45,950 bases of DNA from positions 1-45,950 of the forward strand of contig QJZC01000016.1 of NCBI GenBank assembly GCA_003247575.1, in the 5' to 3' direction. Numbering within the stretch: the first letter of the stretch is position 1; each line of letters begins with the position of its first letter. The DNA comes from Pseudomonadota bacterium (lineage in GTDB: Bacteria; Myxococcota_A; UBA9160; SZUA-336). Positions 9,253-18,332 of this stretch are shown in pieces. A program made the position numbers and the translations under genes. The notes beneath the pieces were generated by a model, which saw only the letters and a list, made by a program, of their open reading frames with translations, ran no database searches and was not told where the DNA came from.

Positions 9253-9687
9253 AGGCTGTAGAGCTCTATACTCTCGGAGTCGAGCCCCCCGTGGTGCCGC
9301 ATTCTAACAGCATCAGGCCGCGGGAAGGGTGAACGGCCGCCTGGACTCGAGCTAGTTCTCCGGCTGGTGCGAGAGCGGCTCGAGAGATCGGATGCTCATC
9401 CCTCTCCATCCCGACATGGGATCGCATTACCATAGCGGGAGGGTCCTTGGCTCTGCGCTGTGCCCGGCCCCTGACTCGCGGGCGACCGGGTTGGCATGAG
9501 CCGAGGGCGGCCAGCCTCTCCTCTGCCGGTCCTTGGGCTCCGTAGCTGTCGTGCACGAGCTTTCTCGGCTGCCCGAGGCCGGCGCCGCCGCGCTAGCCTC
9601 GTGGGCGCGGTGCCGCCCCTGCCGAGAGAGACCCAAGCGCCGTGCAGGACCAGGGAAGCCAGCGCGGCGCACCGCCAGGAGGATTCG
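9253..9687. other. Divergent intergenic region
   Basis: This 435-base region lies between module copy 1 (leftward) and the methyltransferase (rightward). The methyltransferase frame stays open here back to 9496, but the Arg/Ala/Pro-rich translation looks non-coding and the strong ribosome binding site at 9677-9682 places the true start at 9688. I see no gene in it. Confidence 0.5.
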
Positions 9688-10431
9688 ATGCCCACCGACT
9701 ACGACGAGATTGCGCAGGACTACAAGGAGTCGAAGCTCGCACCATGGCGAACCTATGCAGAGCAATGGAGCCTGTGGCGCTTGCTTGGCGACGTCCAGGG
9801 CCTGCGCGTGTTGGACCTGGCCTGCGGAGAAGGCTTCTATACTCGACAGCTGCGAGAACGCGGAGCAGAGTGCGTCGTTGGCGTCGACATCTCTCGAGAA
9901 ATGATCGAGCTCGCTCGAGCGCAGGAAGACTCGACACCTCTGGGAATCGAGTATGTGTGTGCCGATGTCTATCGGCTCGAGCTGGGGGAGCACTTCGATG
10001 TGGTGACCGCCTCCTATCTGCTGAACTACGCGCGCAACCGTGACGAGCTGGGAGTAATGGGGGCAGCAATCTCGCGCCACCTCCGTCGCGGCGGAAGATT
10101 CGTGACGATCAACAACAACCCAGGACAATCCCCGGCGAGCTTCGCGCAGACGGGCGCCTATGGTTTCGAGAAGACCCTGGAGGGAGAACTCGAAGAAGGC
10201 GCGGCCATTCGCTACACGTGCTTTCTAGATGGCGGACGCAAGGTCGCCTTCGACAACTACTACATCTCGGCGGACGATCACATCCGCATGCTGGAGTCGA
10301 ACGGCATGCGAGACGCTCGCTGGCACGCGCTCGAGATCTCTCCAGAGGGACTCACGCGCTTCGGGGACGACTACTGGAAGGGTCTCATCCAGGCCCAACC
10401 CGTCGCCTGCCTCGACGCCGTTCGCTGTTGA
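9688..10431 (+). CDS. Class I SAM-dependent methyltransferase (toxoflavin-synthase-like)
   Basis: 247 aa. AGGAGG at 9677-9682 sits five bases before the ATG at 9688 and decides the start over the longer frame. The N-terminus YDEIAQDYKESK followed by APWRTY resembles ToxA-type small-molecule methyltransferases. SAM-binding motif I is VLDLACGEGFYTR, with the acidic motif II VVGVDIS and motif III around EYVCADV. The post-motif ASYLLNYA and a LRRGGRFVTINNN strand complete the Rossmann core. It would methylate a small molecule in the cytosol; the substrate cannot be read from the sequence. It stands alone, with divergent and distant neighbours. The family is secure, the ToxA likeness is from memory. 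Confidence 0.85.
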   Translation: MPTDYDEIAQDYKESKLAPWRTYAEQWSLWRLLGDVQGLRVLDLACGEGFYTRQLRERGAECVVGVDISREMIELARAQEDSTPLGIEYVCADVYRLELGEHFDVVTASYLLNYARNRDELGVMGAAISRHLRRGGRFVTINNNPGQSPASFAQTGAYGFEKTLEGELEEGAAIRYTCFLDGGRKVAFDNYYISADDHIRMLESNGMRDARWHALEISPEGLTRFGDDYWKGLIQAQPVACLDAVRC

Positions 10432-10699
10432 TGGACTGATATCTCTCCGACGCGCGGATCCGCGCGAGACTGGCCACAGACGGATACGAGCATGTAGACG
10501 ATTCCCAGCAAAGCTGTAAGAATCCGAGCGCGCAGGTGACTCGTTCAGCATCCGAGGGGCGCGACAGTGTCGCAACGACAGCCCTGAGGTCTCGGGGGCT
10601 TGAGCATCACCGCCCCAGTCGCATCCCCGGTCCCCCAATGAAGCTGTCCCCGCACTGCAAGACGTAGACCGCCCCTACGGTCAAGCTCGAGACCATCCA

Positions 10700-11149
10700 A
10701 TGATCATCGCGCAGTCCAAATGGGGGCGGATTCGGCATGCATTCAGTCGCGCTGCGATCGCGTGCGGAGGCATCGCGCTCGGGAGTACGATCTCCGCGAT
10801 GCAGCGGGGCGACGCCGTACGGCTCCTGGCTGTTGAGCATCTGTGTGTCCTCTCCGCTTCACTACTCGTCACGTCCGCTCTCGTCTGGATCTTCAGCGAT
10901 CACATCGAAGTGGCGCTCGACGCCGAGGAGCTCCGGATCTCTAGAAACGGCTCCAAGACCGCATTGGTGTGGAGCGAGATAGAACGGATCACACCACCCA
11001 CGCTACTCGAGTCTCGATGGACCTTCCAGCTCCCCGGACAGAAGAAGGCTCGCTTGTCGGTCGCCGCATTTCAGAATCAAGATCGCAAGAGATTGGCCAG
11101 TGCGATTCACAAGTACGATCGGTTGAACCGAAATCGAGTGACTAGCTGA
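10700..11149 (+). CDS. Small membrane protein with PH-like C-terminal domain
   Basis: 149 aa. Two hydrophobic segments (about 17-35 and 45-67) anchor the N-terminus. Residues 68-145 alternate strands and charged turns (HIEVALDAEELRISRN, then LVWSEIERITPP and WTFQLPGQ), the pattern of bacterial PH-domain proteins attached to a membrane. No enzyme motif is visible. It converges on the leftward membrane gene at 11203. Function unknown. Confidence 0.6.
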   Translation: MIIAQSKWGRIRHAFSRAAIACGGIALGSTISAMQRGDAVRLLAVEHLCVLSASLLVTSALVWIFSDHIEVALDAEELRISRNGSKTALVWSEIERITPPTLLESRWTFQLPGQKKARLSVAAFQNQDRKRLASAIHKYDRLNRNRVTS

Positions 11150-11202
11150 GCTAGACAAGGGCGAGTCTCATCGATTCGCGGATCTCCCCATCGTCGGCGG
11201 GG

Positions 11203-11679
11203 TCAGCCGAACGTCCATCCATGACTTCCGGCGACGGCACCCGCGACTGCGATGAGGCTAAGCGTCAGGAGCGCCCAGTGCGCGCGCTCGATCAGGGCCA
11301 AGGTTCCGTGGGGATCCTTCTCGGCGCGTTCTGCGATCCTCTTGTGGAGCAGGAGCGGTTCGAGGACGAAGAGGATGATCGTGAAGATCAGCCATACGAG
11401 TGTCATGGCGTGCAGCCACCAGCTCGTCGGCGAGAGGTAGCGCGACCAGGCGTTCAAGCGGTAGAGCATGTAGAAGCCGGAGAGTCCCGCGATCAAGGTC
11501 AGGATTCGCGCCTGGAATGCGAAGCGGCGCTCGATCCGCTCGAAGAAGACCACGGGATTCTCCGAGAGCGGTAGCCTGCGGATCGCAGGCAGGAGCACTG
11601 TCGTGATCAGCGCGACGCCGCCGATCCAGAGCACCACGGCCAGAACATGCAGGGCACGCGCGAACGCAAGATCTTCCAA
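11203..11679 (-). CDS. Four-helix integral membrane protein (CopD/DUF2269-like)
   Basis: 158 aa starting MEDLAFARALHVLAVVLWIG. Four hydrophobic helices are clear (about 8-30, 55-75, 87-110, 130-152). The early His in the first helix (ALHVLAVVLWIGG) and further His in later helices (WWLHAMT, SHGW) are typical of CopD-like and haem- or metal-binding membrane families. The gene diverges from the sodium-pump beta subunit at 11892. No specific function can be assigned; the family likeness is moderate. Confidence 0.7.
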   Translation of the reverse strand: MEDLAFARALHVLAVVLWIGGVALITTVLLPAIRRLPLSENPVVFFERIERRFAFQARILTLIAGLSGFYMLYRLNAWSRYLSPTSWWLHAMTLVWLIFTIILFVLEPLLLHKRIAERAEKDPHGTLALIERAHWALLTLSLIAVAGAVAGSHGWTFG

Positions 11680-11891
11680 GGCTCTTCTCCCAAATCACCC
11701 AGTCTTCCAGATCCTTGGCGATGCCTCCAGCCAGCCACGCGCACCCACCGCGGGCGTGCGTAGCCTCGCCGCTGGCGGACGTCCGAGCTGGGAGTCATCC
11801 TTCAGGAGAAGTTCGCCTCGCTCGCGAGGGTTGGCGTGCGCGCTGGGTCGTGCGCCGACCTCGTGTGCCTACGATCGCTGCGGAACCCGAG

Positions 11892-13040
11892 ATGCACGAA
11901 ATCGTCGAGATTCTGAACGAGATCATCTTCACACAAATGGGATTGAGCCACGTCGGGCCCGGCCAGGTCGTGATGTGGATCGTGGGCTTGTTCTTCATCT
12001 GGCTCGCGGTGGCGAAACGCCTGGAGCCTCTGCTGCTGATCCCGATCGGCTTTGGGATCTTCGCCGTCAACTTTCCATTGACGCCGCTCATGGGCTACGA
12101 AGCGGATGGCCGGCCGCAGCTGCTGGCCGTGTTCTATCGGTACGGTCTCGAGTGGGAGCTCCTACCGCCGCTGATCTTCCTCGGTCTGGGCACACTCACC
12201 GACTTCGGACCGCTGATCGCGAATCCGCGCGTGTTGCTGATCGGAGCGGGGGCGCAGCTCGGGGTGTTCTTCACTTTTCTGGGCACGTTGCTCTTCGGCT
12301 TCTCGCTGCAAGAAGCCGCGGCCACGGGCATCATCGGGGGAGCGGACGGCCCGACGACAGTCTACTTGACGCATGCGCTGGCCCCGCATCTGCTGGGTCC
12401 GAATACGGTCGCGGCTTACTCCTACATGGCACTGGTTCCGGTGCTTCAACCACCGATCATGCGCCTGCTCACCACAGCCGAGGAGCGCAAGATCCGAATG
12501 CCTCCATGCCGCGTCGTCTCGCGGACCGAACGGCTGGTCTTCCCACTGGTCGTCTGTGGCATCGTGTCTCTCCTCATCCCAGCCGTGGCTCCACTGGTCA
12601 GCATGCTGATGCTCGGGAATCTCATGCGCGAGTCCGGTGTGGTGCAGCGCTTGGTGGATACCGCCGGAGGGGCCTTGATGAACGGCGTGACGATCTTTCT
12701 CGGCCTCGCGGTCGGTGCGACGATGGATGCGAACCACATCCTGACCGACCCCAAGCCACTGGTGGTGTTGGGACTCGGCGTGCTCGACTTCGCCTTCTGC
12801 ACGGCAGGGGGGATCTGGACCGTGAAGCTACTGAATCTCACAAGCTCGGGACCGCCGCTGAACCCGCTGATCGGATCGGCAGGTGTCAGTGCCGTGCCCA
12901 TGGCCGCGCGGGTGAGCCACGCGGTCGGGCTGCGCGAGGATCCGGAGAACCACCTCCTGTTCCATGCCATGGCCCCGAACGTCGCCGGGGTGCTCGGTAC
13001 CGCGGCCGCCGCCGGGATGTTCATTGCCATGTTCCAGTAG
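11892..13040 (+). CDS. mmdB: Na+-translocating decarboxylase beta subunit
   Basis: 382 aa starting MHEIVEILNEI; the longer upstream frame is Arg/Pro-rich and non-coding in character. It carries the family hallmark GIIGGADGPTT, about ten membrane helices, the LGLGTLTDFGPL loop, MLMLGNLMRESG and a C-terminal HAMAPNVAGVLG segment. In OadB/MmdB/GcdB the beta subunit decarboxylates carboxybiotin and pumps Na+ outward, conserving the decarboxylation energy as a sodium gradient. The small membrane subunit follows 13 bases later. The biotin carrier and the carboxyltransferase are next, the carrier on the opposite strand. The carboxyltransferase type makes methylmalonyl-CoA the likely substrate, with glutaconyl-CoA or oxaloacetate less likely. 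Confidence 0.92.
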   Translation: MHEIVEILNEIIFTQMGLSHVGPGQVVMWIVGLFFIWLAVAKRLEPLLLIPIGFGIFAVNFPLTPLMGYEADGRPQLLAVFYRYGLEWELLPPLIFLGLGTLTDFGPLIANPRVLLIGAGAQLGVFFTFLGTLLFGFSLQEAAATGIIGGADGPTTVYLTHALAPHLLGPNTVAAYSYMALVPVLQPPIMRLLTTAEERKIRMPPCRVVSRTERLVFPLVVCGIVSLLIPAVAPLVSMLMLGNLMRESGVVQRLVDTAGGALMNGVTIFLGLAVGATMDANHILTDPKPLVVLGLGVLDFAFCTAGGIWTVKLLNLTSSGPPLNPLIGSAGVSAVPMAARVSHAVGLREDPENHLLFHAMAPNVAGVLGTAAAAGMFIAMFQ

Positions 13041-13053
13041 GACCCACGCCGCG

Positions 13054-13425
13054 ATGACCGAAATCTTCGAAACCCTGACCTCACTGGCCCAGCCCGATCT
13101 CGACTGGGGCTTCGCAGTACGCACCCTGCTACTGCGCTTCATCGCGGTAATCGTGGTTCTATGGCTGATCCAGATCACGATCCAGCTGAGCTCGCGACTG
13201 CTGCAACGCCTCGAAGGCTCCGCTGGCAGGCAATCCGACGCGGTGCTCCCAGCGCGGACACCCGTGGTAGCCGCACCGGACGGGCTACCGGTGCCGCCCC
13301 GCGTCGCTGCCGCGATTGCACTGGCTCTCGCGCTCGAGCGGAAGAGCGGCGGCCTGCGGATCGCGCAGGATCGCCATGAAAGCTCCTGGGCGTCCGCTGG
13401 GCGCAGTGCGCGGCTGCGCCAGTAG
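13054..13425 (+). CDS. Na+-pumping decarboxylase small membrane (OadG-type) subunit
   Basis: 123 aa, beginning MTEIFETLTSL 13 bases after the beta subunit's stop. One transmembrane helix (about 24-46, TLLLRFIAVIVVLWLIQIT) is followed by a polar Pro-rich linker and a short conserved-looking C-terminal helix (RVAAAIALALALER). This is the architecture of OadG/MmdD subunits, which hold the complex together and can bind Zn2+ near the C-terminus in oxaloacetate decarboxylase. Sequence conservation in this family is low, so the assignment rests on topology, position and the C-terminal Ala/Leu-rich helix. Confidence 0.75.
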   Translation: MTEIFETLTSLAQPDLDWGFAVRTLLLRFIAVIVVLWLIQITIQLSSRLLQRLEGSAGRQSDAVLPARTPVVAAPDGLPVPPRVAAAIALALALERKSGGLRIAQDRHESSWASAGRSARLRQ

Positions 13426-13441
13426 TCGAGCAAACGCAGCG

Positions 13442-13453
13442 CGCACGCGTGCG
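13442..13453. terminator. Palindrome in convergent gap, possible bidirectional terminator
   Basis: A perfect 12-base palindrome, CGCACGCGTGCG, fills a third of the 33-base gap between the convergent small-subunit and biotin-carrier genes; short AGCG/CGCT arms outside can extend the stem with a bulge. No T-run follows, so factor-independent termination is uncertain. Confidence 0.35.
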
Positions 13454-13458
13454 TAGCG

Positions 13459-13938
13459 CTACTCCGGCGCGCTCGGTGTGGCGATCTCGATCAGGACCGC
13501 TCCTTGATCGACGGTATCGCGAGGTTGCACTCGCACCGCGGTGACGATCCCGGCGCGCTGAGCGACGATTGGGTTCTCCATCTTCATCGCCTCGAGCACG
13601 ACGACCACGTCTCCCGCCGCCACGCGGTCCCCACGCTGGACCCGGATCTCCAAGACCAAGCCCGCGAGCGGGGCGCACACGGCTCCGGGAAGGGCCGGCG
13701 CTTCGCTGACACGTGCGTCCGTTCGGGGTGCCGGAATCGACGTCCGGGACGCCGAGGATCCACCGGAAATCGCGGATACGGGAGGCAGCTCGGATCCGGC
13801 AGCCTCCTGGTCCTGGACATCTCCGAGCTCGACTTCGTAGCGTGCACCATTGACCCGAACCTGGACATGCTTTCCCAGACGCTCGCCCACGTCGACTTCG
13901 AAGCGTTCACCTTCGATCCACAGAATGTGCTTGGCCAA
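13459..13938 (-). CDS. mmdC: Biotin carboxyl carrier protein of the sodium-pump decarboxylase
   Basis: 159 aa. The C-terminal 80 residues are a biotinyl domain with EAMKMEN; Lys119 is the biotinylation site, and the flanking APLAG...VQRGDRVAAGD and VDQGAVLIEI strands are complete. A Pro/Ala/Ser-rich linker (about 45-85) gives the swinging arm seen in carriers of decarboxylase complexes. An N-terminal 45-residue beta-rich part (RFEVDVGERLGKHVQVRVNG) probably docks to partners. The start is TTG at 13938 with GGAG seven bases upstream; no ATG or GTG is available in frame nearby. It moves CO2 from the carboxyltransferase to the membrane beta subunit. Unusually it is on the strand opposite to all its partners, convergent with one and divergent from the other. 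Confidence 0.92.
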   Translation of the reverse strand: MAKHILWIEGERFEVDVGERLGKHVQVRVNGARYEVELGDVQDQEAAGSELPPVSAISGGSSASRTSIPAPRTDARVSEAPALPGAVCAPLAGLVLEIRVQRGDRVAAGDVVVVLEAMKMENPIVAQRAGIVTAVRVQPRDTVDQGAVLIEIATPSAPE

Positions 13939-14142
13939 GCTCGCGCTCCATGCGTGTCCGGGGGATGCACGCGGCGCATCAGTCTATAGCGCGACCGCCG
14001 TCCGCGCGAACCCGTACGCTCCCTCTGCCCGAAGCCCGAGCTCGGTGACCGCCTGACTCTCCACCGCATTCTGCCCCGCAGTCCTCTGCGTCGCCGCGGT
14101 GTCGACTTTCATCGGCGCGCCAGGTCGGGTATTGATCTCTGA

Positions 14143-15705
14143 ATGTCCGACGACACAGCGCGCACTCAACGGCTCCAGACTCTGGCGGCCCTCGATCAGC
14201 AGGCTCTGCTGGGTGGCGGCGAGGCGCGAATCGAGAAGCAGCATGCGTCCGGAAAGCTCACTGCACGCGAGCGAATCGACGCGCTGCTCGATCCCGGCTC
14301 GTTCATCGAGCTGGACCGCTTGGTCACCCACCAGTGCACAGACTTCGGCATGGAGCGGACCAAGATCCCGGGTGACGGCGTCGTAACAGGCTCGGGCACC
14401 GTGGATGGACGCCAGGTTTTCGTGTTCGCGCAGGACTTCACCGTCTTCGGCGGTTCGCTTTCGGGTGCCTATGCGGCCAAGATCTGCAAGGTGATGGATC
14501 TGGCCCTTCGCGTGGGAGCGCCGATCCTCGGCTTGAACGACTCCGGTGGCGCTCGAATCCAGGAAGGCGTCGCCTCGCTCGCGGGCTATGCCGACATCTT
14601 TCTGCGGAACACCCTCGCGTCGGGCGTCGTGCCTCAGATCAGCGCGATTCTGGGTCCATGTGCTGGGGGCGCCGTGTACAGCCCATCGATCACCGACTTC
14701 GTGGTCATGGTCGAGAAGGCGTCGTACATGTTCATCACGGGACCCGAAGTGATTCGCTCTGCGACCCACCAAGAGGTCAGCAAGGAGGAGCTCGGCGGCG
14801 CTTCCAGCCAGAGCTCGCGCAGCGGTGTCGCGCACTTCACCTGCGTCGATGACCGGGCAGCTCTCGAGCTGGTGAGAACCTTGCTCTCCTTTCTTCCGAG
14901 CAACAACCAGGAGCCCCCCCCACTGCTGCCCATCGTCGATCCGATCGATCGGGAATCCCCAGAGCTGGACAACTGGGTTCCGATGGATGCGAGCCATCCC
15001 TACGACATGCGCGAGATCCTGCTGCGCACCGTGGACGATGCTCGCTTCTTCGAGATTCACGCGGCTTACGCTCCCAACATCCTGGTCGGGTTCGCGCGCT
15101 ATGCGGGACGGTGCGTCGGCATCGTGGCCAACCAACCCAATGTGCTGGCGGGCTGCCTGGACATCGATGCATCCCGGAAGGCCGCGCGCTTCGTCCGATT
15201 CTGCGACGCCTTCAACATCCCTCTGGTCACGTTCGTGGACGTGCCCGGGTTTCTGCCCGGCCTTGACCAGGAACACGGAGCCATCATCTCGCACGGAGCG
15301 AAGCTGCTCTTCGCGTATGCGGAAGCGACGGTGCCCAAGGTGACGATCATTGCGCGCAAGGCCTACGGGGGAGCCTACGTCGTCATGAGCTCGAAGCACA
15401 TTCGCGGCGACATCAGCTACGCCTATCCAACGGCCGAGATCGCCGTCATGGGCCCGGAGGGCGCGGTCAACATCGTCTACCACAAGCAGATCGGTGCCGC
15501 CGAGGACTCCGCTTCCGCTCGTGCCGAGTTCGTAAAGGAATATCGTTCGAAGTTCGCCAACCCGTTCAAGGCCGCAGAGCTGGGCTTCATCGACGCGATC
15601 ATCTCGCCTCGTGAGACACGCCCGCGGATCATCGCCGCACTCGAGATGCTCAAGAACAAGTCCGTTCCGAACCCGCCCAAGAAGCACGGAAACATTCCGC
15701 TGTAG
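14143..15705 (+). CDS. mmdA: Acyl-CoA carboxyltransferase (methylmalonyl-CoA decarboxylase alpha / PccB family)
   Basis: 520 aa, the usual length for MmdA/PccB. Both crotonase-like halves are present: [27 protein letters not shown], the acyl-CoA oxyanion region [22 protein letters not shown], then [22 protein letters not shown] and [11 protein letters not shown]. The C-terminus ends PKKHGNIPL, the conserved tail of this family. The enzyme transfers CO2 between an acyl-CoA (methylmalonyl-CoA/propionyl-CoA) and biotin. No biotin carboxylase is nearby, whereas the Na+-pump beta subunit, small subunit and biotin carrier are, so a sodium-pumping methylmalonyl-CoA decarboxylase fits better than propionyl-CoA carboxylase. 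The ATG at 14143 has no strong ribosome binding site. Confidence 0.92.
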   Translation: MSDDTARTQRLQTLAALDQQALLGGGEARIEKQHASGKLTARERIDALLDPGSFIELDRLVTHQCTDFGMERTKIPGDGVVTGSGTVDGRQVFVFAQDFTVFGGSLSGAYAAKICKVMDLALRVGAPILGLNDSGGARIQEGVASLAGYADIFLRNTLASGVVPQISAILGPCAGGAVYSPSITDFVVMVEKASYMFITGPEVIRSATHQEVSKEELGGASSQSSRSGVAHFTCVDDRAALELVRTLLSFLPSNNQEPPPLLPIVDPIDRESPELDNWVPMDASHPYDMREILLRTVDDARFFEIHAAYAPNILVGFARYAGRCVGIVANQPNVLAGCLDIDASRKAARFVRFCDAFNIPLVTFVDVPGFLPGLDQEHGAIISHGAKLLFAYAEATVPKVTIIARKAYGGAYVVMSSKHIRGDISYAYPTAEIAVMGPEGAVNIVYHKQIGAAEDSASARAEFVKEYRSKFANPFKAAELGFIDAIISPRETRPRIIAALEMLKNKSVPNPPKKHGNIPL

Positions 15706-15786
15706 AAGACCAGCGCTACCTCGTCCTCACCGATCCCTCTACGGGGACCGCATCGCCGTCGCGACGCAGCCAGGCTCTGCCCAGTC

Positions 15787-15833
15787 CTATTCGGCGGGCT
15801 CTGCCTCAGTGCTATTCGGGCTCTGCCTCAGTG
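15787..15833. repeat. Imperfect tandem duplication at gene 3' end
   Basis: A 25-base unit (15787-15811) is followed directly by a 22-base copy (15812-15833) that differs only by loss of three bases. It covers the last codons and stop of the ankyrin gene, so the stop region itself has been duplicated out of frame. Probably a slippage event. Confidence 0.7.
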
Positions 15834-16639
15834 GATGGACGGACCGCCTGCCCCGGGACCCAGACTGCGATGGCGGGCGGCCCGACTCGGTACCAGTTTG
15901 CGCCGCGCACCTTTCCGGTGACCTTGATGGCGAACCCGGCCGGGAGCTGACCTGCCGCGGGTGCTCCCACGCTGGGTAGCTTTCGGAACGTGGCGTCCTG
16001 AACCAGCATGTAGACCGCGTCGAAGGCTTCGACCACCACGTCTTCCACGCTCGAGGGCGGTGGGGGGTCGATCGGAGGCACAGCCAGGTCGTCGGGGTCA
16101 GCGCCCGAGCCGGAGGCGGGATCGGACGCGGGATCATCAGGTGCAGCGGCAGCGGGGGCCGGAGCGGTGGCGGGGACGGGGGCTTCCGAGGTCGCCTGCG
16201 CTCGGTCGAGACGCGCCACGATCTCGGGATAGCCGTACTCCTTCGCCTTGATCCGCGCGGTCGCACCCGCGCGATTGGGAACGGCGGGATCCGCGCCTCC
16301 GGCGATCAATAGGTCGATGATCTCCAGGTGACCTCCGACCGACGCGGCGATCAGCGGGGTCGTGCCGTCGGTCGCCTGCGGGTTCGGGTCTGCGCCCGCT
16401 TCGAGCAGTACTCGCACGACCGTGACATGTCCGAGTGCAGCCGCGAACATCAGCGGCGTCCAGCCGCGTTCGTCGCGATTCTCGAGTCTCGTGCCCGCTG
16501 CGATCTGCGCTCGAACGGCCTCGAGATCACCGCGCGAAGCCGCGTCGATCAGCGGCCCACCCAGCACCAGAGCCGGAAGACCGAGGGCGAGCACGCCGAA
16601 CAGGGCGAGCGACATCCTGCACAGGGTTCGTGTGGGCAT
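15812..16639 (-). CDS. Secreted ankyrin-repeat protein with SH3-like C-terminus
   Basis: 275 aa from the ATG at 16639. Residues 1-28 look like a signal peptide (Arg-rich start, then LALFGVLALGLPALVLG). Ankyrin repeats follow from about 32: DAASRGDLEAVRAQIAAGT, GWTPLMFAAALGHVTVVRVLL and TTPLIAASVGGHLEIIDLL. A Pro/Ala/Asp-rich linker leads to an SH3b-like domain (about 215-270: AVYMLVQDATFRKLPS, GFAIKVTGKVRGANWYRV). It is probably periplasmic or surface-bound and mediates protein or wall binding. It begins 25 bases after the APC permease stop and is likely co-transcribed with it. The longer upstream frame overlaps the permease and is discarded. The 3' end carries a short tandem duplication. Confidence 0.85.
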   Translation of the reverse strand: MPTRTLCRMSLALFGVLALGLPALVLGGPLIDAASRGDLEAVRAQIAAGTRLENRDERGWTPLMFAAALGHVTVVRVLLEAGADPNPQATDGTTPLIAASVGGHLEIIDLLIAGGADPAVPNRAGATARIKAKEYGYPEIVARLDRAQATSEAPVPATAPAPAAAAPDDPASDPASGSGADPDDLAVPPIDPPPPSSVEDVVVEAFDAVYMLVQDATFRKLPSVGAPAAGQLPAGFAIKVTGKVRGANWYRVGPPAIAVWVPGQAVRPSTEAEPE

Positions 16640-16664
16640 CGCAAAAGTATATGGGCATCCGCCC

Positions 16665-18062
16665 CTAGGCGCGTCGTTCTTTGGATGGCTGAGCGTTCGG
16701 CAGCGGCCGGCCGCCGGCTGCAGTCCCACCGAGCGCAGCGGGGGCCGCCCCCAGCTGGCGACGCCCGGTCCAGTAGACCATACCGCAGCGGGCCAGCAGC
16801 CCCGCTGCGAGCAATGCGATGCCGAGCCAGATGGCGCGAGCTTCGACATAGCGCAAGAGAACCAGCACGGTCACGATGCCCGCGAGGGGGATCAGCGGAA
16901 CGCCCGCAATCGCTCCCGGAAGCCGGAACGCGCGCGGTGCATCGGGCTCGCGGAAGCGCAGGCCGATGACCGCTCCGTTGATGACCAGGAAGGTTACGAA
17001 CAGAGCGAAGTTCGTCACATTGGCAATGAGCTCGATCCGGCGGAAGACCAGCACCACACCAGCGGCGAGCGCCGCGATGGTGCCCGTCGCGACCCATGGC
17101 GTATGGCGTGTCGCATGGATACGGGAAAGACCTGACGGGAGCGCGCCATCTTCTGCCATCCCCCACGCTAGGCGCGCGGCAGACAGCATCAATACCAGGG
17201 CTGTATTGAAGGTCGCCATGAGAGCAATCACCACGATCACATGACGCGCCCTCGAACCGATTGCCTGCGAAACCACGTCGGCAAGCGGAGCACTGGACTG
17301 GCTCAGCTTTTCCTCACCCAACACCGCGACGGCCGCGATGGAAACGGATACGTAAAGCACGGTGGTGATCGCGATTGCGAGCAGCACTGCGCTGGGGATG
17401 GTTCGCGTCGGATTCTGGGCCTCCTCGGCGAGCTGCACGATCTCCTCGAAACCGATATATGCGAAGAAGATGAGCGCCGAGGCCGAACCGATACCGGCAA
17501 GACCGTTGGGAGCGGCCAGTAGGTCGACCTCTCCGAGCTTGGGAATTCCGACGACGATGACGAGCAGCAAGCCGCAGACCTCGGCCATGGTGCAGATCGC
17601 TGCAATACGCACGGACTCGCGGATTCCCCAGAGCAGGACCGCGGCACAAAGAGCGAGTACGAGCACCGCGATTGCCGGCTGCGGCCAGTCGACGAGTACA
17701 GCAGAATAGCCGGCGAACCCCAAAGCCACGGCGGCGCTGGCCACCGTCAAACCTGCCAGCAGAAGCCAGCTGACCAGAAACGCGGGAGCGGCCCCGAAGG
17801 CGCGATGCGTGAAGTGGTACTCGCCTCCCGCGCGGGGAATGAATGAGGCGAGCTCTGCATACCCGAGACCGGTAAGGCCCGCCATGACAGCTGCGGCGAC
17901 GAACGAGATCCAAACGCCGCTCCCCGCCAAGGCGGCGGCCTTTCCCACCAGAGCGTAGATTCCAGCGCCCAGAATGACGCCTACCCCGGTAACGGTACAG
18001 CTCGCGAGCCCAAGAGTGCGCTGCAGATGGGGCGCATCTCGCTCGCTGTTTTCTTTATCCAC
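16665..18062 (-). CDS. APC-family amino acid permease
   Basis: 465 aa from a GTG at 18062, with GGGGAGGGG about six to ten bases upstream. About twelve membrane helices are visible. TM1 has the unwound glycine-rich motif VTGVGVILGAGIYALVG and TM2-3 have LTGLGYAELASFIPRAGGEYHF, both typical of the APC superfamily. TM6 has IFFAYIGFEEIVQLAEE, typical of cationic/neutral amino-acid transporters. It imports an amino acid or exchanges it for a decarboxylation product across the inner membrane. It is divergent (270-base gap) from a PLP amino-acid decarboxylase, and such pairs often form a decarboxylase/antiporter unit. Substrate not readable from sequence. Confidence 0.9.
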   Translation of the reverse strand: MDKENSERDAPHLQRTLGLASCTVTGVGVILGAGIYALVGKAAALAGSGVWISFVAAAVMAGLTGLGYAELASFIPRAGGEYHFTHRAFGAAPAFLVSWLLLAGLTVASAAVALGFAGYSAVLVDWPQPAIAVLVLALCAAVLLWGIRESVRIAAICTMAEVCGLLLVIVVGIPKLGEVDLLAAPNGLAGIGSASALIFFAYIGFEEIVQLAEEAQNPTRTIPSAVLLAIAITTVLYVSVSIAAVAVLGEEKLSQSSAPLADVVSQAIGSRARHVIVVIALMATFNTALVLMLSAARLAWGMAEDGALPSGLSRIHATRHTPWVATGTIAALAAGVVLVFRRIELIANVTNFALFVTFLVINGAVIGLRFREPDAPRAFRLPGAIAGVPLIPLAGIVTVLVLLRYVEARAIWLGIALLAAGLLARCGMVYWTGRRQLGAAPAALGGTAAGGRPLPNAQPSKERRA

Positions 18063-18332
18063 GTTCTGCCCCTCCCCTACGGATCGACGAGCGCTCCGGG
18101 GAGGCTCGTGGCGCGTCTGGCGCTATGAAGGTCACGCAATCGCTGTGCCAGCCTCACATCGGAACGCTGAAGCAGCGCGAGCGCTACGCCATTGCTGGCA
18201 GAGGAGCGCGATGGCACTTTTGCCCGGCACGACCTCATCGCGGTGAAGACCCGAGCGATGCGTGGGCGCACACCCAGTGGCGCTGGGGTCATCTGCAAGC
18301 GTTGGGCGCAGCTGCAAGGAGTCGAAGACGCG

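Noticed and set aside
9496..9687. 64-residue N-terminal extension of the methyltransferase
   Set aside because: Arg/Ala/Pro-rich translation without features, and AGGAGG at 9677-9682 fits the internal ATG.
13984..15687. 567-codon minus-strand open frame
   Set aside because: It mirrors the carboxyltransferase gene, whose translation matches a known family from end to end; the minus frame has no domain.
18211..18225. Sigma-54 promoter-like TGGCAC...TTGC ahead of the decarboxylase
   Set aside because: The spacing is only two bases instead of five, so it does not match the consensus.
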